Below are positions 34,466-42,896 of a stretch of 64,000 bases of DNA, in pieces (position 1 is the stretch's first letter; each line of letters starts with the position of its first letter). The DNA is taken from the NCBI RefSeq assembly GCF_009796805.1, contig NZ_CP047029.1, positions 372,001 to 436,000 on the forward strand, read 5' to 3'. The stretch comes from Algibacter sp. L1A34 (GTDB lineage: Bacteria; Bacteroidota; Bacteroidia; Flavobacteriales; Flavobacteriaceae). The notes below the pieces were generated by a model. That model ran no database searches. It was given only the letters and a program-made list of their open reading frames with translations, and had not been told where the DNA came from. The position numbers and the translations under genes are program-made.

Positions 34466-35791
34466 CTATATCTCTCTATTAATATCCCAAGCTTCAAGAT
34501 AATCGCTAACCGCTTTTACAAACATTCCGCCTAAAGCGCCATTAACAACGCGATGATCGTAAGAGTGAGATAAAAACATTTTGTAACGAATACCAATAAA
34601 ATCACCTTCAGGTGTTTCAATAACTGCAGGCACTTTCCTAATAGCTCCTAAAGCCAGAATCCCAACTTGTGGTTGGTTAATTATAGGTGTACCCATAATA
34701 CTACCAAAGGTTCCTACATTAGTTACTGTATAAGTTCCGCCTTGAACATCATCAGGTTTAAGTTGATTTAATCGTGCTCTGTTAGCTAAATCATTTACCT
34801 GTTTTGTCATGCCAACTAAATTAAGCTGATCGGCATTTTTAATAACGGGCACAATTAAATTCCCATCTGGTAAGGCTGCTGCCATACCAAGATTTATATT
34901 TTTCTTTTTTACAATAGTGTCTCCTTGTAAAGAAATATTCATCATTGGATAATCACGAAGTGCTTTCGCAATAGCTTCCATAAAAATAGGTGTAAACGTT
35001 AAATTTTCACCTTCACGTTTCATAAAGCCTGCTTTAACTTTCTTTCTCCAATTCCAAACATTAGTAACATCGGTTTCAATAAAACTTTGAACGTGTGCTG
35101 CAGTTTGAGTTGATTCTACCATATGATGCGCAACTAACTTGCCCATTCTGGTCATTTCAATAATATCATCCTCGCCATTAGAAATAACTGGTTTAGCTGC
35201 TTGTGATGGTTTTACAGGTTGTGATTTTACCGCTATTGGCGTTTCAGCTTTTGCGTTATTTACAACCGGTATAGCACCTTTACCTTTATTCTCTAAATAA
35301 TTTAAAATATCTGTTTTGGTTACGCGATCATCTTTACCGGTACCAACAATAGCGTCTAAATCTGCTTGCGATACTCCTTCTGCTTTAGCTATATTTTTAA
35401 CTAAAGGCGAATAAAAACGCGTTTCGTTTGAAACTATTGGAGCTACAGTTTCTTTAGCTATATTTATAGTTTGTTCAATTTGCTCAGCGACATGCTCCTC
35501 TGTATCCACTACTTCCTTAGCAACAGTTTCTCTAGCACTTTCAACATCACCATCCGTTTCAATTATTGCTAAAACCTCACCAACCTGAACAACATCATCA
35601 ACATTAAAAAACTTTTCTACCAAAACACCATCAAATTCACTCGGGACTTCGCTATCCACCTTATCGGTAGCAATTTCAAGAACTGCCTCGTCCAATTCAA
35701 TAGTATCTCCAACTTCTTTTAACCAAGAGGTAATTGTTGCCTCAGCAACGCTTTCTCCCATTTTAGGTAACTTTAGTTCAAACTTTGCCAT
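34466..35791 (-). CDS. dihydrolipoamide acyltransferase (E2) of a 2-oxoacid dehydrogenase complex
   Basis: 441 residues. Lipoyl domain (1-77) with lipoyl Lys44 in EIATDKVDSEVP; a linker; a peripheral subunit-binding domain (about 128-168; SPLVKNIAKAEGVSQADLDA); and the catalytic domain. The active-site motif, normally HxxxDG, reads H413-RVV-N417-G in SHSYDHRVVNGALGG. Branched-chain 2-oxoacid dehydrogenase is the likeliest complex, with ilvE in the same genome; E1 and E3 genes are not adjacent, so the exact substrate is unknown. Confidence 0.87.
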   Translation of the reverse strand: MAKFELKLPKMGESVAEATITSWLKEVGDTIELDEAVLEIATDKVDSEVPSEFDGVLVEKFFNVDDVVQVGEVLAIIETDGDVESARETVAKEVVDTEEHVAEQIEQTINIAKETVAPIVSNETRFYSPLVKNIAKAEGVSQADLDAIVGTGKDDRVTKTDILNYLENKGKGAIPVVNNAKAETPIAVKSQPVKPSQAAKPVISNGEDDIIEMTRMGKLVAHHMVESTQTAAHVQSFIETDVTNVWNWRKKVKAGFMKREGENLTFTPIFMEAIAKALRDYPMMNISLQGDTIVKKKNINLGMAAALPDGNLIVPVIKNADQLNLVGMTKQVNDLANRARLNQLKPDDVQGGTYTVTNVGTFGSIMGTPIINQPQVGILALGAIRKVPAVIETPEGDFIGIRYKMFLSHSYDHRVVNGALGGMFVKAVSDYLEAWDINREI

Positions 35792-35875
35792 ATTAATAAT
35801 AAAATACTTGTTTTTTAATTTTAGACTGCAAAATTAATGAAAAATCAGGGATTTCCTTACACAAATCACATAATA

Positions 35876-36970
35876 CTATTGAAAAACTATCACTTTACCT
35901 TGACTTAATCCATCATTACTACCAATGATAAAATTAGATTGGTTTGGTAATATTTTATAAGTTAACTCTTTATCCGTATTTTTTATATGCTCAATAATAT
36001 CTTTGTAACTTAAAACATTGGCATCAAAAATAACTTCAGCATTTGTTTTAACCGAAGTTAGCTGTGTTTTCAAATTTAGCTTTTCAGAAAGTTTTGCTTC
36101 TAACTTACTATTAACTTCATTCGAAATAAAAATATATTCCGAAATAATTTTAATTTCATTTTTACGAATTCGTCTAAAAACAAAAGCCAACTTAATCCCT
36201 AACCAAACAACCAAATCGAAAATTAAATTTTGTTTAAAATGTTTCTCATAAAAAATTTGCATCGCTCCATAAAAACGAAGCGCATAATTACGATCTTTCA
36301 GTGTGCTTTCCCCTTTAAAATGAATAATTGAAGTTCCTCCGTAATAGTAATTTTTATATCCAGAATTTAAGATTTTATATGATAAGTCTATATCTTCTCC
36401 ATACATAAAATAATCTTCATCAAACCCTCCTACAGCATCAAAAACATTTTTTTTAATTAGCATAAAAGCACCTACCAAAATACCAACTTCATCCTGACTT
36501 TCTTCATGCAAATGATTAGCATAGTATTTATCTGGATTACCGAGTATTTTTTTTAACGCCACTTTTACCGTTGGAATATTTCGTTTGCTTTCTGGTAAAA
36601 ACAAACCACTACCATTCATTAACCTACAACCAACAATGCCTAATTTTTTCTTTTTATCCGAAAAATCTAAAAGCTTCGTAAAAGTATCTTCCGCAACTAC
36701 GGTGTCTGGATTTAAAATACAAATATAATCTCCTTTAGCAGTAGCTATTCCTATATTGTTTCCCTTTGAAAAACCAAAATTCTCTTTATTCTCAATAAGC
36801 TTCACCTCTGGAAACAACCTTTTCACCATTTGGCAACTATCATCACTAGAGTTATTATCGACCACAATAATTTCCGCGTCTATGTCAGAAATTGCTGCTT
36901 GAGCACTCCTTAAAGCTAATTCTAAAAAGTAGCGCACGTTATAATTTAAAATGACAATTGAGAGTTTCAA
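35876..36970 (-). CDS. family 2 glycosyltransferase
   Basis: 364 residues with a GT-A fold: LSIVILNYNVRYFLELALRS, IIVVDNNSSDDSC, NFGFSKGNNIGIATAKGDYI, CILNPDTV (metal-binding Asp) and GGFDEDYFMYGEDIDLSYKI. The arrangement resembles rhamnosyltransferase-like enzymes of cell-surface polysaccharides. No membrane segment is evident, but a hydrophobic stretch near 235 may associate with the membrane. It lies 11 bp downstream of recR and is probably cotranscribed with it. Confidence 0.9.
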   Translation of the reverse strand: MKLSIVILNYNVRYFLELALRSAQAAISDIDAEIIVVDNNSSDDSCQMVKRLFPEVKLIENKENFGFSKGNNIGIATAKGDYICILNPDTVVAEDTFTKLLDFSDKKKKLGIVGCRLMNGSGLFLPESKRNIPTVKVALKKILGNPDKYYANHLHEESQDEVGILVGAFMLIKKNVFDAVGGFDEDYFMYGEDIDLSYKILNSGYKNYYYGGTSIIHFKGESTLKDRNYALRFYGAMQIFYEKHFKQNLIFDLVVWLGIKLAFVFRRIRKNEIKIISEYIFISNEVNSKLEAKLSEKLNLKTQLTSVKTNAEVIFDANVLSYKDIIEHIKNTDKELTYKILPNQSNFIIGSNDGLSQGKVIVFQ

Positions 36971-36981
36971 ATAATAAAAAA

Positions 36982-37599
36982 TTACAATTTTAGAGAGGAT
37001 TCAAAAGGAATTCTATTAACAATACTTCGCCCAAGTGTTATTTCATCGGCATATTCTAGTTCGTCGCCAACGGAAATCCCTCGTGCAATTGTTGATGTAA
37101 ACACATCGTAATCTTGAATTTGTTTATATATATAAAAATTTGTGGTGTCGCCTTCCATTGTTGAGCTTAATGCAAAAATCAATTCTTTTGCTTTACCTTC
37201 TTTTACCTTATTAACCAAGGATTCTATATTTAAATCGTGAGGACCAATACCATCCATTGGAGAAATTTTCCCACCCAACACATGGTACAAACCTTTATAC
37301 GAACTTGTGTTTTCAATTGCCATAACATCCCTAACATCTTCAACAACACAAATTAATGATTGATTCCGTCCTGGATTAGAACATATCTCACACAACGCTA
37401 CGTCGCTAATATTATTGCAAGATTTACAAAACTTCACCTCAGTTCTCATGGTTTTTAAAGCTTCTGCCAAACCAATCGTTTGCTCTTTTGGTTGCCTTAA
37501 CATATGTAAAACTAGACGCAAAGCGGTACGCTTACCTATACCCGGCAATTGAGACATCTCATTTACAGCACGTTCTAATAATTTCGAAGAAAATTCCAT
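36982..37599 (-). CDS. recR: recombination mediator protein RecR
   Basis: 205 residues. Helix-hairpin-helix [17 protein letters not shown], zinc finger CKSC...CEIC, and a Toprim domain [15 protein letters not shown], followed by [20 protein letters not shown]. It works with RecF/RecO to load RecA at gaps. First gene of a two-gene unit with the glycosyltransferase; divergent from the symporter gene. Confidence 0.97.
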   Translation of the reverse strand: MEFSSKLLERAVNEMSQLPGIGKRTALRLVLHMLRQPKEQTIGLAEALKTMRTEVKFCKSCNNISDVALCEICSNPGRNQSLICVVEDVRDVMAIENTSSYKGLYHVLGGKISPMDGIGPHDLNIESLVNKVKEGKAKELIFALSSTMEGDTTNFYIYKQIQDYDVFTSTIARGISVGDELEYADEITLGRSIVNRIPFESSLKL

Positions 37600-37723
37600 G
37601 GCTGCGAATTTACTATTTCACGAGGAATTTCGCTAATTTTAGTCCACACTTTTAAATATCATCTTTTGCACTTGTTTATTGAAGTTTAATATTCGTATTT
37701 TGAAACTTGAAATTTAATTTTTA

Positions 37724-39190
37724 ATGACAGCTACACAAATACTTTTACTAATAGCCGCTTATTTTGGTCTATTAATTTTAATATCTTACTTCACAGGTAA
37801 AGAAGACAGCAACGACGCCTTTTTTAAAGCCAACAAATCGGCTCCTTGGTATTTAGTAGCCTTTGGCATGATTGGCGCATCGCTTTCTGGTGTTACTTTT
37901 ATTTCCGTTCCTGGTTGGGTTGCTGGATCGCAGTTTAGCTATATGCAAGTAGTTTTCGGTTATTTGGTTGGCTATTTGGTTATTGCCTTTGTACTCATGC
38001 CTATTTATTATAAACTAAATGTAATATCTATTTACCAATATTTAGAAAGTAGATTTGGTACCGTAAGTTACAAAACAGGTGCTTTTTTCTTCTTTATCTC
38101 ACGAGTTTTAGGAGCCGCCTTCAGATTATATTTAATCGCTATTGTTTTACAAAAATTTGTTTTCGATGCTTACGGAATTCCGTTTGTAGTTACTGTAAGT
38201 ATTTCCATCTTGCTTATTTGGCTCTACACTTTTAAAGGCGGCATAAAAACCATTATTTGGACCGACACTCTACAAACCCTGTTTATGCTTACAGCCTTAG
38301 TGGTTGCTGTATATTTAATTACAGATGAACTGAATTGGAGTTTTACAGATTTTCTTGCTTCGGAAGAGTTAACGAAGTACAACAAAATTATGTTTACCGA
38401 TTCTATTTTAGCTAAAAATTATTTTGTGAAATCGTTTTTAGGCGGTATGTTTATTGCAATTTGCATGACAGGTTTAGACCAAGATATGATGCAAAAAAAC
38501 CTAAGTTGTAAAACCTTAAAAGATGCGCAAAAGAACATGCTATCCTTTGCATCTGTTTTAATTTTTGTTAATTTTGTGTTCTTATTACTTGGTGCTCTAC
38601 TATTTATTTATGCTGAAAAACATAACATTGCCATCCCAATGCTAGATGGAAAACCAAAAACAGATTTACTTTTTCCTGAAATTGCACTTAATGGAGGATT
38701 GAGCATCTCCCTAGCTATTTTCTTTTTACTAGGTTTAATTGCGGCTGCTTACAGCAGTGCCGATTCTGCCCTAACATCCTTAACTACATCGTTTTGCGTA
38801 GATTTTTTAGGAATTGAAAACCGAGAAGAAAGCACTAAAAAAGGATTAAGAAAACGCGTACATATATTAATGAGTATTTTATTAATTATTGTAATCGTAA
38901 TTTTTAAATATGTACTAGACAGTAATGTTATTGATAATTTACTAAAAGTAGCAGGATATACCTATGGACCACTATTAGGGTTATTTGCCTTTGGAATTTT
39001 CACCAAGCGAACTATTAAAGATAAATTAGTTTGGGTAGTTGCCGCGGTTGCATTAACCCTATCTTTTATTATAGGAAACATTCCTGCCGAAAATCTTGGC
39101 GGTTACGTTATTGGCTATGAACTTTTAATTATAAACGGCATGCTAACTTTTATTGGCCTATACCTTATATCGAAAAAAAGCAATACTTAA
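37724..39190 (+). CDS. sodium:solute symporter (SSS family)
   Basis: 488 residues with about 13 predicted membrane helices. N-terminus [20 protein letters not shown], then [16 protein letters not shown] and the signature around [11 protein letters not shown]; the Na+ site helix appears as [19 protein letters not shown] proteins move sugars, amino acids, sialate or other solutes with Na+; the substrate cannot be read from the sequence. Its stop codon overlaps that of the convergent CoA-binding protein gene within the palindrome TTAA. Confidence 0.9.
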   Translation: MTATQILLLIAAYFGLLILISYFTGKEDSNDAFFKANKSAPWYLVAFGMIGASLSGVTFISVPGWVAGSQFSYMQVVFGYLVGYLVIAFVLMPIYYKLNVISIYQYLESRFGTVSYKTGAFFFFISRVLGAAFRLYLIAIVLQKFVFDAYGIPFVVTVSISILLIWLYTFKGGIKTIIWTDTLQTLFMLTALVVAVYLITDELNWSFTDFLASEELTKYNKIMFTDSILAKNYFVKSFLGGMFIAICMTGLDQDMMQKNLSCKTLKDAQKNMLSFASVLIFVNFVFLLLGALLFIYAEKHNIAIPMLDGKPKTDLLFPEIALNGGLSISLAIFFLLGLIAAAYSSADSALTSLTTSFCVDFLGIENREESTKKGLRKRVHILMSILLIIVIVIFKYVLDSNVIDNLLKVAGYTYGPLLGLFAFGIFTKRTIKDKLVWVVAAVALTLSFIIGNIPAENLGGYVIGYELLIINGMLTFIGLYLISKKSNT

Positions 39191-39549
39191 TACTGTTTTG
39201 TAGATAATAATACTAAAGTACAAGCAACTTCGAAAGTAATATTGTTTTCTTTTAAAATAGTGTAAAACTCAGGGTTTTCTGTACCAGGATTAAAAATAAC
39301 ACGTTCAGGTTTTAAGGAAAGAATATAATCAAAATAGGCTTTTTGGCGGCTAGGGTTTAAATACAACGTAACTGTATCAATAGATTTATATAGCACTAAT
39401 TCCGTATCAATGTTTACGCCTGCAACAATTCCTTTTCTTAAACCAATAGTCACTACTTCGTGTTTATGAGCTACTAATTTTTTAATAGCTATGTTTGAAT
39501 AGCGATCAGGCTTTAAAGACGCACCGATTACCAAAGTTTTTTTACTCAT
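39187..39549 (-). CDS. CoA-binding domain protein
   Basis: 120 residues from the ATG at 39549 ([20 protein letters not shown]); a longer reading to 39582 adds 11 residues that look non-conserved. Rossmann-like CoA-binding fold similar to the N-terminal part of succinyl-CoA synthetase alpha: [35 protein letters not shown] and [10 protein letters not shown]. The physiological role is unknown. Confidence 0.85.
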   Translation of the reverse strand: MSKKTLVIGASLKPDRYSNIAIKKLVAHKHEVVTIGLRKGIVAGVNIDTELVLYKSIDTVTLYLNPSRQKAYFDYILSLKPERVIFNPGTENPEFYTILKENNITFEVACTLVLLSTKQY

Positions 39550-39840
39550 TTTTTTAGTTATTTTAGACTGTTTTAGACGCAATTTTTAAAGTTTCCTTAC
39601 TCGAAATAAAACATACAAAGTTGTACCATTTTAAACAAAAATTTCTATAAAAATAATTCAGTTTTTTTAAAACTGACAAAAACAAAGCTGCATTATTCGA
39701 AAAAAAATATAAATCTATAAAATAAAACCAACCAAAATTCGTTATAGTACAGATAACCAAACAAATACGTGGTATAATTATTTAGAGTTAGTCGTCTTCA
39801 ACATTACAAAAAACGTATACAATTTGATGGTTATTATTTT

Positions 39841-39868
39841 AAAGCTCAGGCTTACGCCTGAGCTTTAT
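39841..39868. terminator. isolated terminator-like hairpin
   Basis: Perfect inverted repeat AAAGCTCAGGC / GCCTGAGCTTT with a 4-base loop (TTAC), then TATTT. It lies in the 577-bp spacer 39550-40126, and no annotated gene ends just before it on either strand. Confidence 0.6.
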
Positions 39869-39908
39869 TTATTGATAATCAAAATGTTAAAACCTGTTAA
39901 AGTTTAAA

Positions 39909-40027
39909 TATTTTTGCAATATAATTACCTTTTCTACGTCTAAGCTTTTAAGATTCTTCACTTATGTGTTAGTGAAAGTTGATTAATAGCTAGAAAAACC
40001 CAAAACTTTAATGTTTTGGGTTTTTCG
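39909..40027 (+). ncRNA. candidate small RNA of about 105 nt
   Basis: A -7-like box TATTTTTG (39909-39916) and, about 75 bp later, a strong terminator (39993-40025), with no ORF between. The predicted transcript from about 39923 contains a small hairpin, TTCACT / AGTGAA (about 39958-39977). A -33 box is not convincing. The terminator might instead only serve the GNAT gene on the opposite strand. Purely from sequence. Confidence 0.35.
39993..40025. terminator. bidirectional terminator-like hairpin
   Basis: Arms AAAAACCCAAAAC and GTTTTGGGTTTTT around a 7-base loop. It ends the candidate small RNA on the plus strand and lies about 100 bp downstream of the GNAT gene on the minus strand. Confidence 0.8.
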
Positions 40028-40126
40028 TTTTTCGCAAACTCTTATCTATAAAATAAAAAGAGATTTTTTTTGCAAGAACTTCACAAAAAAACTAACACCT
40101 AACAAACAAGCAACCTCTTTTATTTA

Positions 40127-40579
40127 TTAAAAATGTAATTTCATCCCTTCGTGAGTAGCTTTAAAATCAAGGTTTTCGTAAAATTTAATTGCCCGAGGTC
40201 TTTTTTTATCAGAGGTTAATTGTACTAAATGCGCTTTTTTTTCTTTTGCTCTTTTTATTGCCCATTCAAAAACTGTCTTTCCAATCCCGAGTCCTCTTTG
40301 GTCTTTTTTTATAAATACATTTTCTATTTGTGCTCTAACTCCACCACAATAGCTCAAATATTGAATAAATGTTAATTGAAGCGTTCCAATGATTTCAAAA
40401 TCATCATTTTCAACAACAATGAGTTCTTGATTTACATCAGAATCTATTTTTTCAAACGCTTTTAAATAAGCATTAGGCAATGGGTTTTGGAAATTTTCTC
40501 TTTTTTTCCCGAGTATATCATCTGCCATCATTTCCACGATTATAGAAATATCATTTTCTGTTGCTTTTCTAAAGTTCAT
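40127..40579 (-). CDS. GNAT-family N-acetyltransferase
   Basis: 150 residues. MNFRKATENDISIIVEMMAD, the central RAQIENVFIKKDQRGLGIGK (acetyl-CoA pyrophosphate loop, motif A) and LTSDKKRPRAIKFYENLDFK are typical of the family. The substrate is unknown. Single gene. Confidence 0.9.
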   Translation of the reverse strand: MNFRKATENDISIIVEMMADDILGKKRENFQNPLPNAYLKAFEKIDSDVNQELIVVENDDFEIIGTLQLTFIQYLSYCGGVRAQIENVFIKKDQRGLGIGKTVFEWAIKRAKEKKAHLVQLTSDKKRPRAIKFYENLDFKATHEGMKLHF

Positions 40580-40778
40580 TATTGAATTGAGTTTTTATCT
40601 TATTGTTGATATGCAGAATCTATAACATATTGCGTGTTAATACATGAAGTTGAGGAAGAAGAACAGGGAGATAACAAACAAAATATTTATAAGTAAATCC
40701 AAATTACGGCAATACTTAAGCTGTTTTTAGCAAGGGAATTAAAAGTAATTGAGCAGTTAAATACAAACCCAATATCAA

Positions 40779-41192
40779 TTACAAATATTGTTGTAAAACG
40801 CTTTTCATGTTCATTCTTTCTAATGAAAAAGTTGTAGAATTTTCATCCAACAGATTAATCATAAATAGATTTTTTTTAATCAATTCAGATTCATCAATAT
40901 CAATAATTTCATTACTATTTCTAATCTTTTTAATTAATTTAAAAATGAGTTCAATTAATTTTTCAAAATGAGTTTCATCTAGATTCTGCATTATTTTCAG
41001 CATATCATCATTCGATACTCTAGAAATTTCGTTTAATGATAAACCAAATTCTGTTTTTAAAATCTCACCAATTTCATTAACTCCAACATTAATATTCTCC
41101 AGATCTAAGTCTTCAACTTTAGATATAAGCCCTTTTAAAAGAAGTGTTAACCTTTGAATTTCTCTTAATAAAAAATCTTTTTCTTCAATCAA
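40779..41192 (-). CDS. hypothetical helical protein
   Basis: 137 residues beginning MIEEKDFLLREIQRLTLLLK. It is rich in Leu, Ile, Glu and Lys and predicted almost entirely helical, with a possible short coiled coil (1-30) and a C-terminal TPR-like pair. No cysteine clusters, signal peptide or membrane segments. I do not recognise the family. It stands alone between the GNAT and fabH genes. Confidence 0.55.
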   Translation of the reverse strand: MIEEKDFLLREIQRLTLLLKGLISKVEDLDLENINVGVNEIGEILKTEFGLSLNEISRVSNDDMLKIMQNLDETHFEKLIELIFKLIKKIRNSNEIIDIDESELIKKNLFMINLLDENSTTFSLERMNMKSVLQQYL

Positions 41193-41386
41193 AATTTAAG
41201 TTGGTTTAATGTATATGGTATGTTACGTATTTAAGACCGTAATTTAGTAAATAAAAACAAAATAGAAAACTCGTAAATATTTTAGGACGTAAACAAAAAC
41301 CATAACTTAATCTTAAATATATACCTGATTTTAGTTCAATACTTAAACCCAATAAGGCTTATATTAAAGCTGTTGATCCAAAGGTT

Positions 41387-41500
41387 TTATTCTTTATTCT
41401 GAATAAAAATATTAGCAAACTCAATTGGTAAATTATTTTTGTCTACAGCAAATCCTGAAACTAAATTATGAGAACAAAAAATTAAAAAAGAAGATAATAC
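41387..41500 (-). pseudogene. remnant of a carboxypeptidase-like regulatory domain (outer-membrane protein N-terminus)
   Basis: The minus strand reads SSFLIFCSHNLVSGFAVDKN, then NLPIEFANIFIQNKE, then a stop. This is the start of a CarboxypepD_reg-like domain as found at the N-terminus of TonB-dependent receptors, behind a signal-peptide-like stretch. There is no start codon and the frame breaks after about 37 residues. The rest of the 448-bp spacer (41193-41640) holds repeat copy D and otherwise nothing recognisable. Confidence 0.4.
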
Positions 41501-41523
41501 TTAATTCACCTCAGCAAACTCCC

Positions 41524-41616
41524 GCGTTAAGGATTGCAATGAAAAGCCCACAGTGCCCCTGATGAAATCGGGGCACGAGGACTTGTAATGTAAAGCCTGA
41601 CCCGAAGGGAAACGCC
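41524..41616 (+). repeat. dispersed hairpin element, copy D (93 bp, divergent)
   Basis: Starts GCGTTAAGGATTGCAATG and ends TAAAGCCTGACCCGAAGGGAAACGC. The variable hairpin is GTGCCCC / GGGGCAC. Relative to the other copies, one base of the 5' end (GTTAAGG) and two bases of the 3' end are changed, so this is the most divergent copy. It ends 24 bp past the stop codon of the fabH-like gene. Confidence 0.82.
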
Positions 41617-41640
41617 CATATTTTTATAACTAAAAACTTT

Positions 41641-42645
41641 TTACCATTTTATAATAACACTTCCCCAGGTAAATCCACTACCAAAGGCTGCTAAAACAAC
41701 ATTATCGCCCTCTTTAATTTTACCTTCTTCCCAAGCTTCGGTTAAGGCAATTATAATAGATGCTGCTGTTGTGTTTCCATATTTTTGGATGTTACTAAAT
41801 ACTTGATCGTCGTTTAATCCAAATTTTCGCTGTATAAATTGAGATATTCTTAAATTAGCTTGATGCGGAATTAACATATCGATATCTTCTTTCTGCATAT
41901 TGTTTTTAGCCAAACCTTCCATGATAACTTCACTAAAACGTACCACGGCGTTTTTGAAAACAAATTGCCCATCCATGTATGGAAAATACGATATATCATC
42001 GTCTCCAGCTTCTTTCAATTCGGGAACCCAATGCCCTATACTTGGCGATTCTACTATAAGTTTATCGGCATATTGACCTTGACTATGTAAATGTGTGGAT
42101 AGAATACCTTTACTGTTATCTTCTTCACGAGATAGCACACATGCTCCCGCTCCATCGCCAAAAATAACGCTTACATTACGGCCTCGCGTGGTTTTATCTA
42201 GTCCGTTACTATGGTATTCGGATCCAATTACCAATATGTTTTTATACATGCCGGTTTTTATGAATTGATCGGCCACTGAAATGGCGTAAACAAAGCCTGA
42301 ACATTGGTTTCGCACATCGAGCGCTCCAATGGTTCCCATATCGAGCATATCTTGAATTTGCACACCACAGCCTGGAAAATAATAATCTGGACTTAGCGTG
42401 GCAAACACAATAAAATCGATATCGTCTTTGGTTAACCCAGAGCGCTCTATAGCAATTCTGGCTGCTTTTGCTCCCATAACTGCAGAGCTATCATCGGTAC
42501 CTTCTTTTATCCAACGGCGTTCTTCTATACCGGTTCGTTCCTGGATCCAAGCATCGTTGGTGTCCATTATTTTTGATAAATCGTCGTTAGTTACCACGTT
42601 TTCTGGTAGGTATTTCCCTAAACCAATTATTTTTGAGTTGTACAT
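41641..42645 (-). CDS. fabH: 3-oxoacyl-ACP synthase III (KAS III)
   Basis: 334 residues, thiolase fold. Catalytic Cys115 in VRNQCSGFVYAI, His in LIPHQANLRI and Asn in YGNTTAASIIIAL are present. It starts fatty acid synthesis by condensing acetyl- or branched acyl-CoA with malonyl-ACP; branched starters from the ilvE/2-oxoacid dehydrogenase route are likely in this group. As Bacteroidota often have several KAS III paralogues, it could also serve a secondary pathway. Single gene. Confidence 0.9.
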   Translation of the reverse strand: MYNSKIIGLGKYLPENVVTNDDLSKIMDTNDAWIQERTGIEERRWIKEGTDDSSAVMGAKAARIAIERSGLTKDDIDFIVFATLSPDYYFPGCGVQIQDMLDMGTIGALDVRNQCSGFVYAISVADQFIKTGMYKNILVIGSEYHSNGLDKTTRGRNVSVIFGDGAGACVLSREEDNSKGILSTHLHSQGQYADKLIVESPSIGHWVPELKEAGDDDISYFPYMDGQFVFKNAVVRFSEVIMEGLAKNNMQKEDIDMLIPHQANLRISQFIQRKFGLNDDQVFSNIQKYGNTTAASIIIALTEAWEEGKIKEGDNVVLAAFGSGFTWGSVIIKW

Positions 42646-42785
42646 ACTATCTCTAGATTAGATAGGCAAAGTACAATAAGTCTGCTAATTCCTCAAATTT
42701 CCAAAATATTTTTTTTCAATAATTTAAAAGCAGACGAGTTTGACAGATTGAAATTACGAATTGTATAATATTCTTTAAAGCGTGT

Positions 42786-42838
42786 CACTTTGTCATATTT
42801 ATTCAATTGGCATTTTTGTTGACTATTATATCGAAGTA
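42786..42838 (+). promoter_or_regulatory. probable htpG promoter region (heat-shock type?)
   Basis: Contains a direct repeat of TGTCA (GTGTCACTTTGTCA), then TTGGCATTTTTGTTGAC and ATTATAT. The exact sigma class cannot be told; a stress-responsive element is an inference from the gene it precedes. Confidence 0.25.
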
Positions 42839-42860
42839 AGTTAAAATTAAATTAATCAGT

Positions 42861-42877
42861 TTTCGCTTAGGCGGAAA
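42861..42877 (+). repeat. short palindromic repeat, copy 2 (before htpG)
   Basis: TTTCGCTTAGGCGGAAA, an imperfect inverted repeat ending 19 bp before the htpG start codon. Confidence 0.6.
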
Positions 42878-42896
42878 TAAAAAAATAATTAATATC

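Noticed and set aside
39563-39760. 65-codon minus-strand ORF upstream of the CoA-binding protein gene
   Set aside because: Rich in Phe/Tyr/Asn from AT-rich DNA, no motif; overlaps the expected promoter of the next gene.
40580-40778. Short plus-strand ORFs in the spacer between the GNAT and hypothetical genes
   Set aside because: Open frames of 20-44 codons without good starts or motifs; the length is expected by chance at this base composition.
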